Shown: positions 45,560 to 57,407 of the stretch, piece by piece
How the letters are laid out: every line of letters begins with the position of its first letter
Numbering within the stretch: position 1 is the stretch's first letter
Origin: Diaporthe sp. PMI_573
Taxonomy: Eukaryota; Ascomycota; Sordariomycetes; Diaporthales; Diaporthaceae
Length of the DNA stretch: 64,000 nt
Assembly (NCBI GenBank): GCA_021399435.1
Contig: JAJTUP010000080.1
Location: forward strand, 62,001-126,000
Direction of reading: 5' to 3'
Program-made: the position numbers and the translations under genes
Notes under the pieces: generated by a model
Told to the model about the DNA's origin: nothing
The model's input: only the letters and a program-made list of their open reading frames with translations
Databases searched by the model: none

Positions 45560-45868
45560 CTAATTATACCTGTAGCAGAGACCATCGGCGCCGCAGAAGT
45601 CCGTATCCGGACGGCAACATTGTCTGGGGCAGCAGATGTTGTATACGCAGCACCGGCCATCGCAGATGAACGGGTAGCCTGCCGGGCAATCCCTGGCGCT
45701 TAGCTTGCGGCCGAAGACAACCGCATCGGCGGAAGAGCTCCGGTAGAGGTCGGCAGAGAGAGTCTGGAGGTCGATCGTTGGCAGTTTGTTCCGGTCGTCC
45801 CGCTCCCAAAGGGACGCAGTGGAGCCGAGGGTGGCGACGAGAGAGACAATCGCGAGAACGGCCTTCAT
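45560..45868 (-). CDS. Small secreted cysteine-rich protein (effector candidate)
   Basis: 102-codon single-exon frame. Residues 1-18 form a clear signal peptide (MKAVLAIVSLVATLGSTA). A propeptide-like stretch of about 40 residues follows, then a C-terminal module of about 43 residues with ten cysteines, including three CC pairs (C-x7-C-x3-CC-x4-CC-x3-CC-x6-C-x5-C). Such compact disulphide-rich proteins are typical of secreted fungal effectors, hydrophobin-like or antimicrobial proteins. The cysteine spacing does not match the eight-Cys hydrophobin pattern. It stands alone in a repeat-rich, gene-poor zone. Function unknown; I recognise no named family. Confidence 0.75.
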   Translation of the reverse strand: MKAVLAIVSLVATLGSTASLWERDDRNKLPTIDLQTLSADLYRSSSADAVVFGRKLSARDCPAGYPFICDGRCCVYNICCPRQCCRPDTDFCGADGLCYRYN

Positions 45869-47175
45869 TTTAGATGATGTGAGTGTTGTTGCGGGTCGTT
45901 TGGGTTTGGAGAAACTGAGTGAGTTGCTGATGCTTGACTTGCTTTGGCTTGGAGAAGTTGAGATCGAGAAAGAGACGATGAGGGATGTTCGAGGTCTTAA
46001 TAGCTAATGATCAGACGCCTGGCATTGTGATATAATTCTCTGGCGAACTCGTATCCTCAGAACAATACGAAGTTAGTCCGGAGTTAGGCCAAGTTCGGCG
46101 TAGTTGTGAATTGCCAGCTCAACAGTGCTGAAGATTGCGGCGAGATGTAACGAATTACCATGCCGCAGCAGTCTTGATGACAAGGTGTGGCTTGGATTAA
46201 GCTTTTCTTACTTTCTCAGCCTTTCAGCTTCAATTCCAGTAGCGTCGCACGGCTGTGCAGTAACTGCCGATCTTTGCGACACTTAGCGAGGATCATCACA
46301 TAATAAGGCTGGCGCTTATTGCGAGTCCCGTAACGAGTCATTCTAGGGGGTGATTGCCAGCTCTCCTCGGTCATTAATGCGATTTCCATTGGTCGTCTAA
46401 CGTTAAGGCAGCGATTGTGGAGGCAGTCTCCGGCGCTGGCACAGGGGATGGGGGGCGACCGGAGCAGTCAGCTCTATATGTAGCCGGCAGCTCGGCCGGG
46501 GGTCTCGACGCCAGGCTGCCAACCAGCCGCTCGCTGAGCCGGGCCGTGGATAAGATTGCTTTCGCTGGCTAATTAGTGGGCATGGCCTCTATAAGTGCTC
46601 TTATCCACTAAAATTATATCGATAAATGCTACTACTAGAGTTAGGCAGCCTCGTTTAATAGCCTTAGCCTTTTTCATACCTGAATCCGTTGCTCTCCGTT
46701 CCCTCCGTTTCGAGATGCGCGTCGACTCGTCAGAGGCAGTCAGGGGCTCGGCAACGAAATGGTGAAAGTTTCGTTCTCGGCGCCACGCGTGCTGCCAGGT
46801 CCGCCGCGCTGGATTGGACGGGACGCGTCCCAGGCATTCGATCAGTTTCTCGCTCTTTGCGCCCCTGGTCGGCCGATTTTGCGTTAGAAACACACCGCGA
46901 CTGCGATGTTGCAGCCCGACCTGCGACGTCGAAACGATTTGGCTGCGGCTGTGTTCTTGACAGGCGCCAGTGCGGCTCCAGACCAAAAGGATGGCTCAGG
47001 GCGTTCAGCCAGCCTCCACCCGCTTTCCTCCTTGCGACTCCACAAATTTTTCTGTCAGCTGCCACACTTCTTCCGAGACGAAAGGACTTGGTAGCTATGA
47101 CATTAGGCACAATTGCGATTACCTACACTTTCGGCCTTGGCTTACCTTCCCGATTGATCCGACAGCGCGGCGCGG
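45869..47175. other. Intergenic region with GC-rich stretch
   Basis: 46.7-47.1 kb is GC-rich and open on both strands, giving long shadow frames (for example 46689-47552 +). A hydrophobic frame from 47098 (MTLGTIAITYTFGLG) precedes the next fragment in another phase and may be its former first exon. Confidence 0.4.
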
Positions 47176-47526
47176 ATGGAGAGAGTAAAGAAGCTTCCAC
47201 GGGGGAAGCAGCGTCCAGCGGGGGCCGGCCAACAGCAGGGAACGAGCCGCCACCCAACTCCGCCCAATCCGCAATCACAGCCCGACACATCCTCCGGCCC
47301 GTCCGAGAGCGCCCCGGTCCCCACTTTCCCGGATGGAGTAAAAGTCCTGCACGACTGCCCCGATGCTACCGTCGACATCTGCTTCGTCCACGGCCTGACT
47401 GGAGACCGGGACAGCCCCTGGACCGCCTACGGGCAGTCCACACCCTGGCCAAAGACCCTCCTCCCGTCGGAGCTCCATGGTGCTCGCATACTTACGTACG
47501 GCTACGACGTATACATAGTGTTCTAG
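47176..47526 (+). pseudogene. NLR-type protein, N-terminal alpha/beta-hydrolase domain fragment
   Basis: 117 codons. After a Pro/Ser-rich leader comes GVKVLHDCPDATVDICFVHG, LTGDRDSPWTAYG and WPKTLLPSELHGARILTYGYD. This is the start of the lipase-like hydrolase domain that opens many fungal NLR (NACHT/NB-ARC plus repeat) proteins. The family continues for hundreds of residues, but here homology ends at a TAG at 47524-47526. Fungal NLRs act in non-self recognition and programmed cell death. Truncated relic, fused head-to-head with the next ORF. Confidence 0.72.
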
Positions 47527-48294
47527 AGGACCAGCCAATTCCTTCTTTATAATCTTCTCTATTTCCTCCCGTCGTGTATGTCCAACCTTAGACCTAGCAC
47601 TACCCTTAGCATTCTTCCTCCCACTGTGCTCCCCCTTCTTTGATATAGTAGACTCAGAAGAAGCTAAGTCCTCGGCAGCAGCAGACTCCTCGGAAGCGTC
47701 CCTCAAAACAGCTTTGCCTAGACTAGTAGATCTCTTGGTCTCTCTCCCTCTCTTGGGCTCATCTTCTGTTGTGTCAGAGCTACCGTCCTCCCTCTTGTTG
47801 TCATCGCTTTCATCTTCTGTGAAATTGGTCACATCCTCCACTGGAAGTATTGACAGACCAATGTTTAAGCGTCGAGGGATGATATTAAGGCCGAGAAGGC
47901 AGCATTGCGTATCCATTGCATCCTTACCGCGAACCTTGTGCTGTTTACCCCCGCCGCGCCAAACCTCGTCCCGTCGTTTCAGAGATTCCAATCGTCTCTT
48001 TATCAACATGATGCGTTCCCAGAATACCGTAAGAGACTCAAGCTGTATATTGACATTCTCAAAAAGCCCAATGTCCATGCTCATCATAGGATTAATTTCG
48101 GCTTCCATCTCAGACTTCGACTTTCCGAGCACCGTTCTGATAGTATCAGCCTCAATAGGCGTAAGTATACTATTATCGTCGGCTTTAGCCTCAGTCCATA
48201 ATTTAACAAGGTCCCTTGCAGTCTAGATAGAAGATTCATTGCTATATGTCGTGGCATAGCGCACAAATTTAGATGTGTAATCGATACGGGACAT
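47527..48294 (-). pseudogene. Unknown protein, single in-frame stop
   Basis: From ATG 48294 one minus-strand frame runs through 23 codons to a TAG at 48225-48223, then stays open to 47527 and beyond, into the antisense of the hydrolase fragment. It is helical and Lys/Glu-rich with an acidic Ser-rich middle and a Lys-rich end. The stop would be Trp or Gln with one change. No domain recognised. Confidence 0.4.
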
Positions 48295-48572
48295 GTTGAA
48301 CAAGAAGTATATCGATGATTGAAATAAGATCGGTGCCACATTAGTAATCAAGGTAACATGTGGCTGTTCTTTTCGTTTTAAAAATTGCATTACAAGTCTT
48401 TAAGGGATTTTTGAAAGGACGTCGGGATTTTATATATGTAACATCTGCCTACTGCACAGCAAAAAGCTTTTAGCGGTTCATGAGTCTCTTCTTTTAAATT
48501 AAGACGTGCGTTAGTCAAGTTATCTTGCACTCGGGGGCAGGTTAAATTTAGACTATGTTTGTTCATGCTAAA

Positions 48573-49054
48573 TTATCGGTTGCATGATAGGATAATGAAA
48601 AGAACGTGAGTATCCTGCATGCCTTGCCCCCGCTGGATAGTGCCACCGCCGTCAAGGTATACAACAGGCTTCGACGACCTGCTGCGTAACATAATTACTC
48701 CAGATACCGGGTGAAACGAGATCGCAGCGTGCAGGCTGTCGATGGAGTTGCGTGCGATGGCGGTACTTGGATTGTCGTCACCGTACGGGCATAAGAGGAG
48801 TTCTGTTGGATAGTCCGGGGAACCGGTACCAATTTTCCATGGACCAGGCCGAAACCACTCCACACCAGGTACGTCAAGTCCAAGGGCAAAGCCAATAGGT
48901 AGTCAAATGTGTACATACCTTTGTCCGCATACCTACACGTACATAAGCAAATGCAATACAAAGCACAGGACTGACATGTTCGATCCTTCTTGCGGGGATA
49001 TTGCCACCACCATTGGAAGCGCCAATTCACATAAGCCTTGACTGCTGCGTGCAT
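48573..49054 (-). pseudogene. Possible FHA-like fragment
   Basis: The frame 48863-48573 contains IARNSIDSLHAAISFHPVSGVIMLRSRSS followed by a YLDGG-like segment. It weakly resembles a forkhead-associated phosphopeptide-binding domain as found at the start of fungal protein-kinase-like proteins. An overlapping frame (49054-48695) may supply an earlier exon. Weak evidence. Confidence 0.25.
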
Positions 49055-49474
49055 GCGGAGCTTTTCTCAGCCGAATATCGTCTTCCCCTGACTCGCCTAC
49101 GCCGCCGCGAACCTACATAGACAAACCCCCGAAACTCAAGGACCCCTGAGGGAGCACACCCTTAGCGCCAGGTACGACATTGGTGATATTGATCTGGGGG
49201 CTATCGTTGTGCTTCCTCTTGGTTGGTTGGCTTATGATCTCGTTCTAAGAAGGACTTATTTTGGAACTCTGAACTGCATCCTTCTGTTTAGCCCCAACAG
49301 GGTTCAAATGGGCCGTTCACCTGGACTGCATTACGGGTATTATAAAAAGTATATAGAAGAGTTGCTTTAGAACTTTTTAAGACCCGATAGAGTTGATTTG
49401 ATAGCTTTGAAGCCATAGCAGTCTGCCATGTCGTCCATCAACGAAGAAACGAAAAAAAATGCACAATCCACAAT
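49055..49474. other. Intergenic gap
   Basis: No features recognised. Confidence 0.4.
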
Positions 49475-51595
49475 TCATCCGAATACCTCCATCATGAAGT
49501 GGTACTCAATCTTGCTAGAATCGTTACGTCCCCTCGCGCTCAAAAGTCGACAGCGGTCCGCCAGCATCTCACCCACAATAGGCGTTCCACAAAAGAAGAC
49601 CCCGACCTTGAACTCCTCATCGCTCCAGCGCCTGGGGTCCTTCTCGTTTAGCACCGCCTTGTACTTGAGCATCTCTTCGTAATGCGAATCAAGGATGCTG
49701 GTAAAGTCCGGCCGGCCAAAGTGAGACGGGTTGATCAGCCCCGTGAGGGGGCTCTCAGGGTGCTCAGGTGTGCGGTGCATCTCGAGGAGCCACCGGTAGA
49801 CGTGTGTCGAGATGTTCTTGCGCTTCTGCGTCACGTGTGTGGAGATTCTGATGTCGAGGTGCTGGGCGCTGTCGTGCTTTGCGTGCCATTTCTGGCTGCG
49901 GCTGACCTCGTTCAGCAAGTCTGAGAGCCATAAAAGATGGTTCCGGTCCCGGACCATCCAGTGGAAGTCGACACGGCGGTAGTCATCAGCAAATTTAGAT
50001 TTCTCTGCGGCCAGAGTGGTCTGGCTGGAGTCCGCCTGGTGCTGGAGAGGCTTGACGTCTGTTTTGGCAGCACTGTCTGGGTCTGCCTTTTCGTTCTTGT
50101 GGGCATCACGGTGATCTGGATGTCCATGGGCAGCGTCATCTCTGGCTTGGAGGTCGGCAAGAATCCCCGAGAAAGGCGTGACACCAATGCCGGCCCCGAC
50201 GACGATGGTATGGCTGAAATCATAGAAGCGCTGAGCTGGTGCACCAAACGGGCCATTGATCCCGATCTTGATGTCGGCTGTGCCGCTCGCGCCAGCCAGT
50301 TCTCGAAGCCTTCCGGTCCAGTTTCCGTCGGTCTTGATGTGGAGACGCATCTCCTTTCCCACGCAGATGGACACCGTGAAGGGGTGCCACTGAAAGTTCC
50401 CAAGCTGAGGCACCTGCAAAAATACATACTGTCCAGCCTGATACTTCCAAAGCCGCTCGCTTGGGATGGTTGCCTTGACCTCGACAGTCTCACTGTCCAG
50501 GACGGTGATAGTGGCCGGGATGCGGTGAAATCCAACGGCGACCCGGGTGACCCGCTCAACAAGCACCAGCAGAGTCGGGAAGGCAAGCCAGTAGCCAAAC
50601 ATTGGCCACTGAAGGAGTGCGGCAGTGCCATGAGCCATCATCAAGCCGATGATAGGGAACATCAGCAGATGTCCCAGCTGGAACACCTCGTAGTTCCACT
50701 TCCGGACCACTGGCATGCTAAGCAGCGCGAGAAGGTAGAACAACCCGAGAGTCACGATGCCCGTCCAACCGGGTAGAGACCTCACATACCTCACGTAGGG
50801 CCTCGGGACAGCATCCGGGCCCAAGAGGAGGGCCACCTCGTCCTCGTTACTTTGCCGGCTTCCCCAGTTGAAACTTCCAGTCAGATGGCCAATCGCATGC
50901 AGGGTGGCCAGGGCCAGCGCAACGCAGGACATCTTAATGTGGAAACTCTGTCCCAAATCCCAATTGATGAACCGGCTGACGTAGTACCACTTGCGCATGA
51001 AGGTTGAGAAGTACCTCGACATGCTCAAAATCAAGAAGAAGAAGGTCGGGTACAGCGCCCCAGCACAAGTCTTTGCGAGCACTACTCCCCACCCAAACGC
51101 GGCTTGATATTCCGGTGTCGTTGCGTACTTGACGCATTGCCACACGCCAAAGGCGATCTGGAGAGAGACAACAAGGCACAAGAAAGCAATCTCAGGCCCG
51201 TGGACGGCCCAGTATGATCTCAGCCGCCGCCATATCCCCAGGGATCGCATGTATGCCTTTTGGGAGGCGTCGGCCTCGGTCTCCTGTTTCATCGACGGGA
51301 TGCCCCACCCGCGCACTCGGGCGGCAAAGTCGGAGCGTGGGATCTTCTGTTCATCGGAACCGATGACGCTGCGGAGGAACGCATGTCGGTCATGGTCCTG
51401 CTTGGTGTTGTGCTCATGTTGCCGGTGCAGGCGGTGGTGGGCTTGGGGTTTCCCTTGGACGAGCTCGTCGTACACGGCGTCCAGCTTCCGTTCTACTTCA
51501 GTGTAGTCGATGAAGCCATCTTTGTTGTGGTCCAGATCGTCAAGGAAACTGTCAATCTCCGATTCGGTGAGTGGTCTAATGTCGCCCTCAGCCAT
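49475..51595 (-). CDS. noxC: NADPH oxidase with EF-hand, NoxC-like
   Basis: Superoxide-generating transmembrane NADPH oxidase. It moves electrons from cytosolic NADPH through FAD and two haems to oxygen. Intronless, 706 aa from ATG 51595; the frame is open further 5' to 51733 but without another ATG. An EF-hand calcium loop DHNKDGFIDYTE lies at residues 22-33, which separates the NoxC/Nox5 type from NoxA and NoxB. Six membrane helices follow, with two pairs of haem-ligating His about 13 residues apart (FHIKMSCV..LHAIGH and LGHLL..MMAHG). FAD-binding HPFTVS, NADPH-binding GAGIGVTPFSG and a C-terminal FFCGTPIVGEML complete the dehydrogenase half. A His/Lys/Asp-rich insertion sits after the NADPH loop. 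Calcium control is inferred from the EF-hand. Confidence 0.9.
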   Translation of the reverse strand: MAEGDIRPLTESEIDSFLDDLDHNKDGFIDYTEVERKLDAVYDELVQGKPQAHHRLHRQHEHNTKQDHDRHAFLRSVIGSDEQKIPRSDFAARVRGWGIPSMKQETEADASQKAYMRSLGIWRRLRSYWAVHGPEIAFLCLVVSLQIAFGVWQCVKYATTPEYQAAFGWGVVLAKTCAGALYPTFFFLILSMSRYFSTFMRKWYYVSRFINWDLGQSFHIKMSCVALALATLHAIGHLTGSFNWGSRQSNEDEVALLLGPDAVPRPYVRYVRSLPGWTGIVTLGLFYLLALLSMPVVRKWNYEVFQLGHLLMFPIIGLMMAHGTAALLQWPMFGYWLAFPTLLVLVERVTRVAVGFHRIPATITVLDSETVEVKATIPSERLWKYQAGQYVFLQVPQLGNFQWHPFTVSICVGKEMRLHIKTDGNWTGRLRELAGASGTADIKIGINGPFGAPAQRFYDFSHTIVVGAGIGVTPFSGILADLQARDDAAHGHPDHRDAHKNEKADPDSAAKTDVKPLQHQADSSQTTLAAEKSKFADDYRRVDFHWMVRDRNHLLWLSDLLNEVSRSQKWHAKHDSAQHLDIRISTHVTQKRKNISTHVYRWLLEMHRTPEHPESPLTGLINPSHFGRPDFTSILDSHYEEMLKYKAVLNEKDPRRWSDEEFKVGVFFCGTPIVGEMLADRCRLLSARGRNDSSKIEYHFMMEVFG

Positions 51596-52650
51596 GAAGA
51601 TGTTGTTCAAGTCCCGTTGGCTTCCAGTTGCAGTTGTGGATAAAAGGTTGACGGGCGCATCGGAGCGGCACAATTGCGACGAAAGGAGAGGTAGGGAGAG
51701 TCCATCCTTATACGCAGCAAACAACCTCAGCACTCTAGACCTTCTCTACTCAGCTCCCAGCCTGGATCCCGTTGCTAAGGGAATCATCCGTCATCGCCAA
51801 GCTCGACATCTCACCCGAGTGACGCCAAGGGACTGGGCTGTGCGAGCGGGTAGGGCCAGTTCTAATCTTAAAGCCTTGGCCCCAACGGACTATACCGCTT
51901 AACACGTGCCGAAACTGGAGCGCCCTGGGAGCTCAACTTCACCCTTTGGGGCGTAAGATCTTGGCTGCAGCATTGGCGGACGCATGGCAGTGTGTTCAAC
52001 CACACCGCACCGACTCTGGGCTTGAATCCGCCAACAGAACCCAATTTTATCCCACCGCTGTCCGGCTACTGGTGTGAAACCCTTTCCGGATCCCTCAGCC
52101 CCTGCGGATCCTGGGTGCGGCACCCAAGCTGAGTGACCAACTTGGCCAGATATCTGAGGATGTGCTGTTTCGACTTGTGCTACAGGAGATCCACTGATAT
52201 CATCTGGAACATGTCTCTTGAAAAACATGATCTGATCACTTGCACAACTCGTTTTCTTTTTTTCTAAAAGGAAAGAAAAAAAAGAAGACTCACCAATAAT
52301 GAGGCTGGTTCTCATCTGACTAAAGAGGAAGTGCCAAAAGTCAAGTAACCATCTACATCCCTAAACGGTTTATATAGTCTGGGGGCTTGGAATTGGGGCT
52401 TGATTCTAGTGTGCTTTTATTTGCGTAATATTGGAATTGCAGTGGTCTGTATTAACATGTATGCAATATGTAGATCCCTCTTTCAAGCAAGCCATTATTT
52501 GGCTCTGAATGCTCCCGTTCAAATGTTCTAACCTCTAACTGAATGAAAGCCGCACTAAGCCTATCTATACCGATACTTCCGCAGTAAATCCGCGATGGTC
52601 GTATTAATCCATTGGAGCCGCAGCCTGAGGCTATGGCGTTCGCCAGTCCT
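51596..52650. other. Intergenic region between NoxC-like and ABC transporter genes
   Basis: Both flanking genes are on the minus strand. It contains the NoxC promoter, an A/T-run near 52253-52285, and no convincing ORF. Confidence 0.5.
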
Positions 52651-55600
52651 CTATTCCTTCTTCACCTTGGACTTCTTAGGCACGCGAGCCAGCCAGTATA
52701 GCCCAATCGCTGAAAACACGTTGAAGACGATGAATACCCACATGAGACCAAAGTTACGCCACCGATTCGCAAAAGAAATGCTGACCCCGGAGAGAAACGT
52801 GTTGGTCTCTGAGATTTGGCAGAAACGGCACTCGTCGGTGGCGCTGGAGTCTTGTACGAAGCCGCCGGCCATGTCGATATATGATTTCAAATATTCGCCG
52901 CACGTGGAACCGTTGGGGAGATTGAAGAAGACAAACTCGTTGTCCGAGCACGTGGCTGGTGCATTGGAGAGGGCTGCCCCGACAAACCCGTCAACGAAAT
53001 AGGTAAACGGGTTGACGCGATACATGAAGATCCAAAAGCGTGGCATCTGCGTCGGGCCGGCAAGAATGCTGCAGGGATGGGTCAGTATCTGTGGTGTTGA
53101 AGAAGAGGGACTGAGGGAACAGATATAATACGTACCCGCAAAACGTGAACATCATCACGGTTAGAAGTCCGACAAGTCCGGCAGCCACCTCGGCACTGTC
53201 AATGCCAGCGACGATGAGATGCGCAAAGGTGCTTGAGAACAAGAAGAAGACCCAGATGAAGAGAAAGATCAAGATGCCACGAGAATGTTCAGCATCAGTG
53301 TATCGCGCGTTGCGGTACAGGCCCATAGGGAAGTACCAGAAAAAGAAGCTCAAGAGTGAAAATACCTATAGTGTGTTAGCAGTGGACAGGACTACAGACT
53401 GGTCTTGGGATGCCTGCTTACCGAGTTCCAGAAGGCTTCAACAAGCATATTTGCACAGATGAAGGCCACCCATGAATAGCTCTTCGAAGGGCGCTCGCGA
53501 GCCTCATACATGCTACGCTGAGAGACAAAGACCGGGAGAATTTGGTCAACAAGCTGGCTGAAGATGGTGAGGAAGATGAAAACTGCAAAGAGTTGGTTCT
53601 GAAGACCACTCTGGGTATTATCAATGTTGAGGAAAGACAGGCCAATGAACAGGGCCTAAACCATAAATGTCAGCGTAAACCACACGTAGAGCGGAACGGC
53701 AATATCTTACCCCTCCAGCAGACAGGAATCCCTTCGACAATACGTAGGTGGGACTACGATAGTACTGTTGAAAGACACGGCGGCAGACCTCCTTCAACTG
53801 AAGCCCGAGAGGTGCGGCGAACTCGGATATGTGGGCCGGCCCCTGAGAGGCCTCGTTGGAGCGAGCATTGGACGACAGTCTAGCGAGCTCGTCTTGCACT
53901 TCACGGTACTCTGGGCTTTCTCGCCACACCGCAGGCCAGTCAATGTCGCTGCCTGAGCCGGGGGCGGCACCAATCACATGTAGCATATGCTCAGCTGGGT
54001 TAGCCTCTGGCGGGCATGGAGCGCCGCCGTTGTCAACAAAGTAGTCGAGAAGGGTCTGCGAGTTCTTGCCAATCGGGCCAAAATATACTGTGCGGCCACC
54101 CTTGGCAAGAAGGAGTAGCCGGTCGAATCGCTGGAAGAGAATAGCGGAGGGCTGGTGGATAGTGCAGAGGATAGCTTGGCCACTGTTTGTGAGCTTCTCC
54201 ATCAGATCGCAAATAGACCATGATGTCTGACTGTCAAGGCCTGACGTGGGCTCGTCGAGAAAGAGTAGTAACTTGGGTCGGGCAGCTAACTCGACACCAA
54301 TTGTCAGTCTCTTACGTTGTTCAACGTTGAGGCCTTCGCCCGGAACGCCAATAATGGCATCGGCATATGGCTGCATATCTAGGAGCTCGATGACAGTGTC
54401 CACATAGGCTATCTTTTGCTCCTTTGAGTAGTTTGGTGGCTGTCTCAAAAGAGCACTGAAGGTAAGAGCTTCTCGAACAGTTGAAGTGTGTAAATGCAGA
54501 TCTTGCTGCTGGGCGTATCCTGTTTGACGTTGAAATGAGGCATCGCGAGGGGTTCCGTTGACCAACATGCTTCCAGTAATGACACCCATTGTCACACGGC
54601 TTGCCAGCACGTCAAGAAGCGTAGTCTTGCCGGCCCCTGACACGCCCTGAAATGCCATGTCAGTGTGCTTCATAGTCGAGGTTGGGTATCAGATACGTAC
54701 CATGAGTGCCGTCAGGGTTCCAGGCTTTACCCAGCCATCTACATGATCCAAAATGCGACGGGTCTCATCCTTGATCTTGACATCATAGCAGATGTCCTGC
54801 CAGTGGAACACGGACGTGGCTTTCTCGATATTTGCAGTGCTTTCGCAAGCGCCATTGCCAGCGACGACCTCCTTGCTCGGCCGGTTGTCGGTAGTGGTCT
54901 CGATATCCTGAACCTTTGTGGTGTGCTTCTTGATCCCCTTGCGTGTGAAAACAAGGACTTCACCTTTGGAGCGCTCAGATGCCACTAATTCAGCCGCAAC
55001 CAGGTGGCCGACGCAGAAGGCGATGCAGAACGCAATCATAATGCCGACGTTACGCCACTTGTGGGCATTCCGGTAGCCATACGATGTTTCAAGATAGGAC
55101 GTACCACTGACAACGTTGGAAGCAGGAGTAGAGCCAGGCACGGTACAGACGCGCTGGCTTGCTTCGATTGAGGAGTAGTCGGGCCCGGTCGGAACAAAGG
55201 AAACACACTCAAACATGCGCCCCACAAGCTCATTGGTCATAAGGCTTTCGAACCCGTAATGCACAGGGTTCACCCAGCGTAGCCACCCCAGCCATACCTG
55301 CATATATTGGATCTTGATGGCAAACCCGGTATACAGACAGATGACGAGGAGAAGGACGGACGATGGGGCCAAAGCCTGGGCAATAGTCTTGGTGAGCGAT
55401 GCCATCAGCCTGAACATCATAGACATTGTAAGCGTGATGATGTAGACGACCAGCAGAAAGAAGAAGAAAGGACCAGCTTCACGACGCATATTGCACATGA
55501 AGTAGAGTACACTGTTGCAAATAAGCGCGTTGACCGTTTTGTATGGCAGATCAACAACCATCGACGATAAAGCCTCAGCACTGGGATGGTATAGCGCATA

Positions 55601-57407
55601 TCGGTTGTGTTTCTCAACGATGGGTCTTTTGGCATATAACGTCATGATCTCTAGCATGCTGCCGAATGCGTTGCTCAAGATAATGAAGAAGAGGAGGGTG
55701 CCGCGTCTTGTAAGGCTTTCAGAAGTGTCGGGTAAGTTGTAGAAAATGCTGGCCGTGATGAGAGACATAAACAGGTTTGTAAACAACATTGTCAGAGTCA
55801 TGCTCGGGTCGGATTTCAAGAGAATCCAGCTCCGCCATAGAGTAAGCTTGACTTGCTGCCAGTAGGAGAGGTTGAAAGGTGAGCCCTCGCGTTGTGAGTT
55901 CGCCTGGTCGACCCGTCGTGAGGCCAAGAAGCGGTCATAGTGTTCGTTGTCAAAAGGATACTGAACAAGGTACTGGTCAATCTCGGAATCGAGATAAGCC
56001 CGGTGTTGGCTGCGCATCCACGCCTGGGCGAATTCGTCGGGGCTTCGTGGGGCGTTGACGCCAGGGCGGACCACCCGCTCCTGGTGACTGGTCATAGAAG
56101 TGAGAAAATCGGCCGTTGTCTGACGATCAGGACAGACGAAGCCGAGGTCTTCGAAGTAGGCTTTAGCCTGGTCGGTGCGGCCAAAGTAGATCTGCCGTCC
56201 TTCATACAAAACCACAACTTTGTCAAAAACCTATATTCAGTAGTTAGCATCGTATGAATTTGGTCAAGTCTCGGGCTTCAGTCTTACATACCTCGTATGC
56301 GTCTTGAGATGCTTGATAAATAGCAACACAAGCGGCTGTCCCTAAAACATCCGCCTGGGTCCGCAAGGTTCGACAAAACTCGAGAGCGTTGGCACTATCC
56401 AGGCCTCTCGTACTGTTATCCCAGCACTGGAGAGGAGAGTGGTTCAGAGCAGCCTCAGAGATAGTAACTCTCTTTCTCTCACCACCGCTAACGCCACGAA
56501 TAAAGTCATTGCCAACACGAGTGTTCCTTGTATGCGAGATACCAAACATAGCCATCATCACGTCGCGAAGATGCTCAGCATACTCGCGTCGAGAGACGCC
56601 GGGCGGGATTATCTTGGGACAACGAGCAAGTGCGGCAAAGTAGAGGGTATCGCCAACTGTCATATGAGGGAAATGAGCATCAACCTCTGCAGTGTAGATA
56701 GCCTCGCCCCGAAAGCGGCCTGCCATCTGGCTAGGTCGAATTCCCTGGTAGTTGATAATGGATTTGTCGTTGACGTAAAAGCCGTGGGTGTCGCCAGCTA
56801 TCGTCCGCAGAAGCGTCGAGCAGCCAGAGCCAGGGGGCCCGAGAACGGCCAGCATCTCGCCGCTACGAACGACACCTTCGAGGTCGTGAAGAATATCGAT
56901 ACGCTGCTCCTTCTGACGCAGAACGATCTTCTTGAAGTAGGTGATGCCCTCCAAGATGATGTTCCCAACCGTCTTCTGGTAATCAGTTGCGGTGCCAAAC
57001 CCATGCACGCCGAGGTTCCGAAAGGCGATTCCAGCACTTCTGGGCTTGACGCCCTCAGCACCGCTGTTACGGAGCTGAAAAAACGCCTTGGCCCACTTCC
57101 TCGCGTTGAATTCGGGGCTCTGAGGATCAAGGAACCCTTCGGCGGGGGTAGGGAATAGACTTGGTTGTGGATGCTGAACATTGGACGTATATCGACGAGC
57201 CAGCTGAGTGAGTTCCTCGTCCACACCCGCATCGTCGGCTGTGACATGAGTACCGGTCTCTTGAGTACGTTTTAAGGCATGCTCCTGTACGGCCGTCCTA
57301 TCGGAACGGACCGAATCAGAGGAATCGAGCTCCTGCTTCTTGTGCTCAGTCATATCTTCAGTGCCGGTGGTGTGGGGACGGGTAGAAAGGATGATGCCAG
57401 TTGACAT
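52651..57407 (-). CDS. PDR-type (ABC-G) full-size multidrug transporter
   Basis: Plasma-membrane ATP-driven exporter of the pleiotropic drug resistance family (CDR1/AtrB-like), known for efflux of azoles, plant toxins and the cell's own metabolites. Six exons: 57407-56292, 56230-54701, 54646-53711, 53655-53422, 53365-53136, 53068-52651 (1,487 aa, full length). NBD1 has the PDR-type degenerate Walker [10 protein letters not shown] (about 190-198) and signature VSGGERKR (about 306-313). NBD2 has canonical Walker [10 protein letters not shown] (about 883) but a degenerate signature LNVEQRKR, and Walker [14 protein letters not shown]. This asymmetry is usual for the family. Each NBD is followed by a six-helix membrane domain, with the Cys-containing extracellular loop of PDR proteins before the last helix. 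ATG 57407 is preferred; 57353 is possible. Likely active. Confidence 0.95.

Noticed and set aside
46689..47552. Long plus-strand frame of 287 codons
   Set aside because: Arg/Pro-rich with no domain; overlaps the hydrolase fragment in a different phase and is open on both strands because the stretch is GC-rich.
51596..51733. 5' extension of the NoxC-like frame to 51733
   Set aside because: The extension begins with GTG and has no ATG before 51595; the EF-hand region follows normally from 51595.
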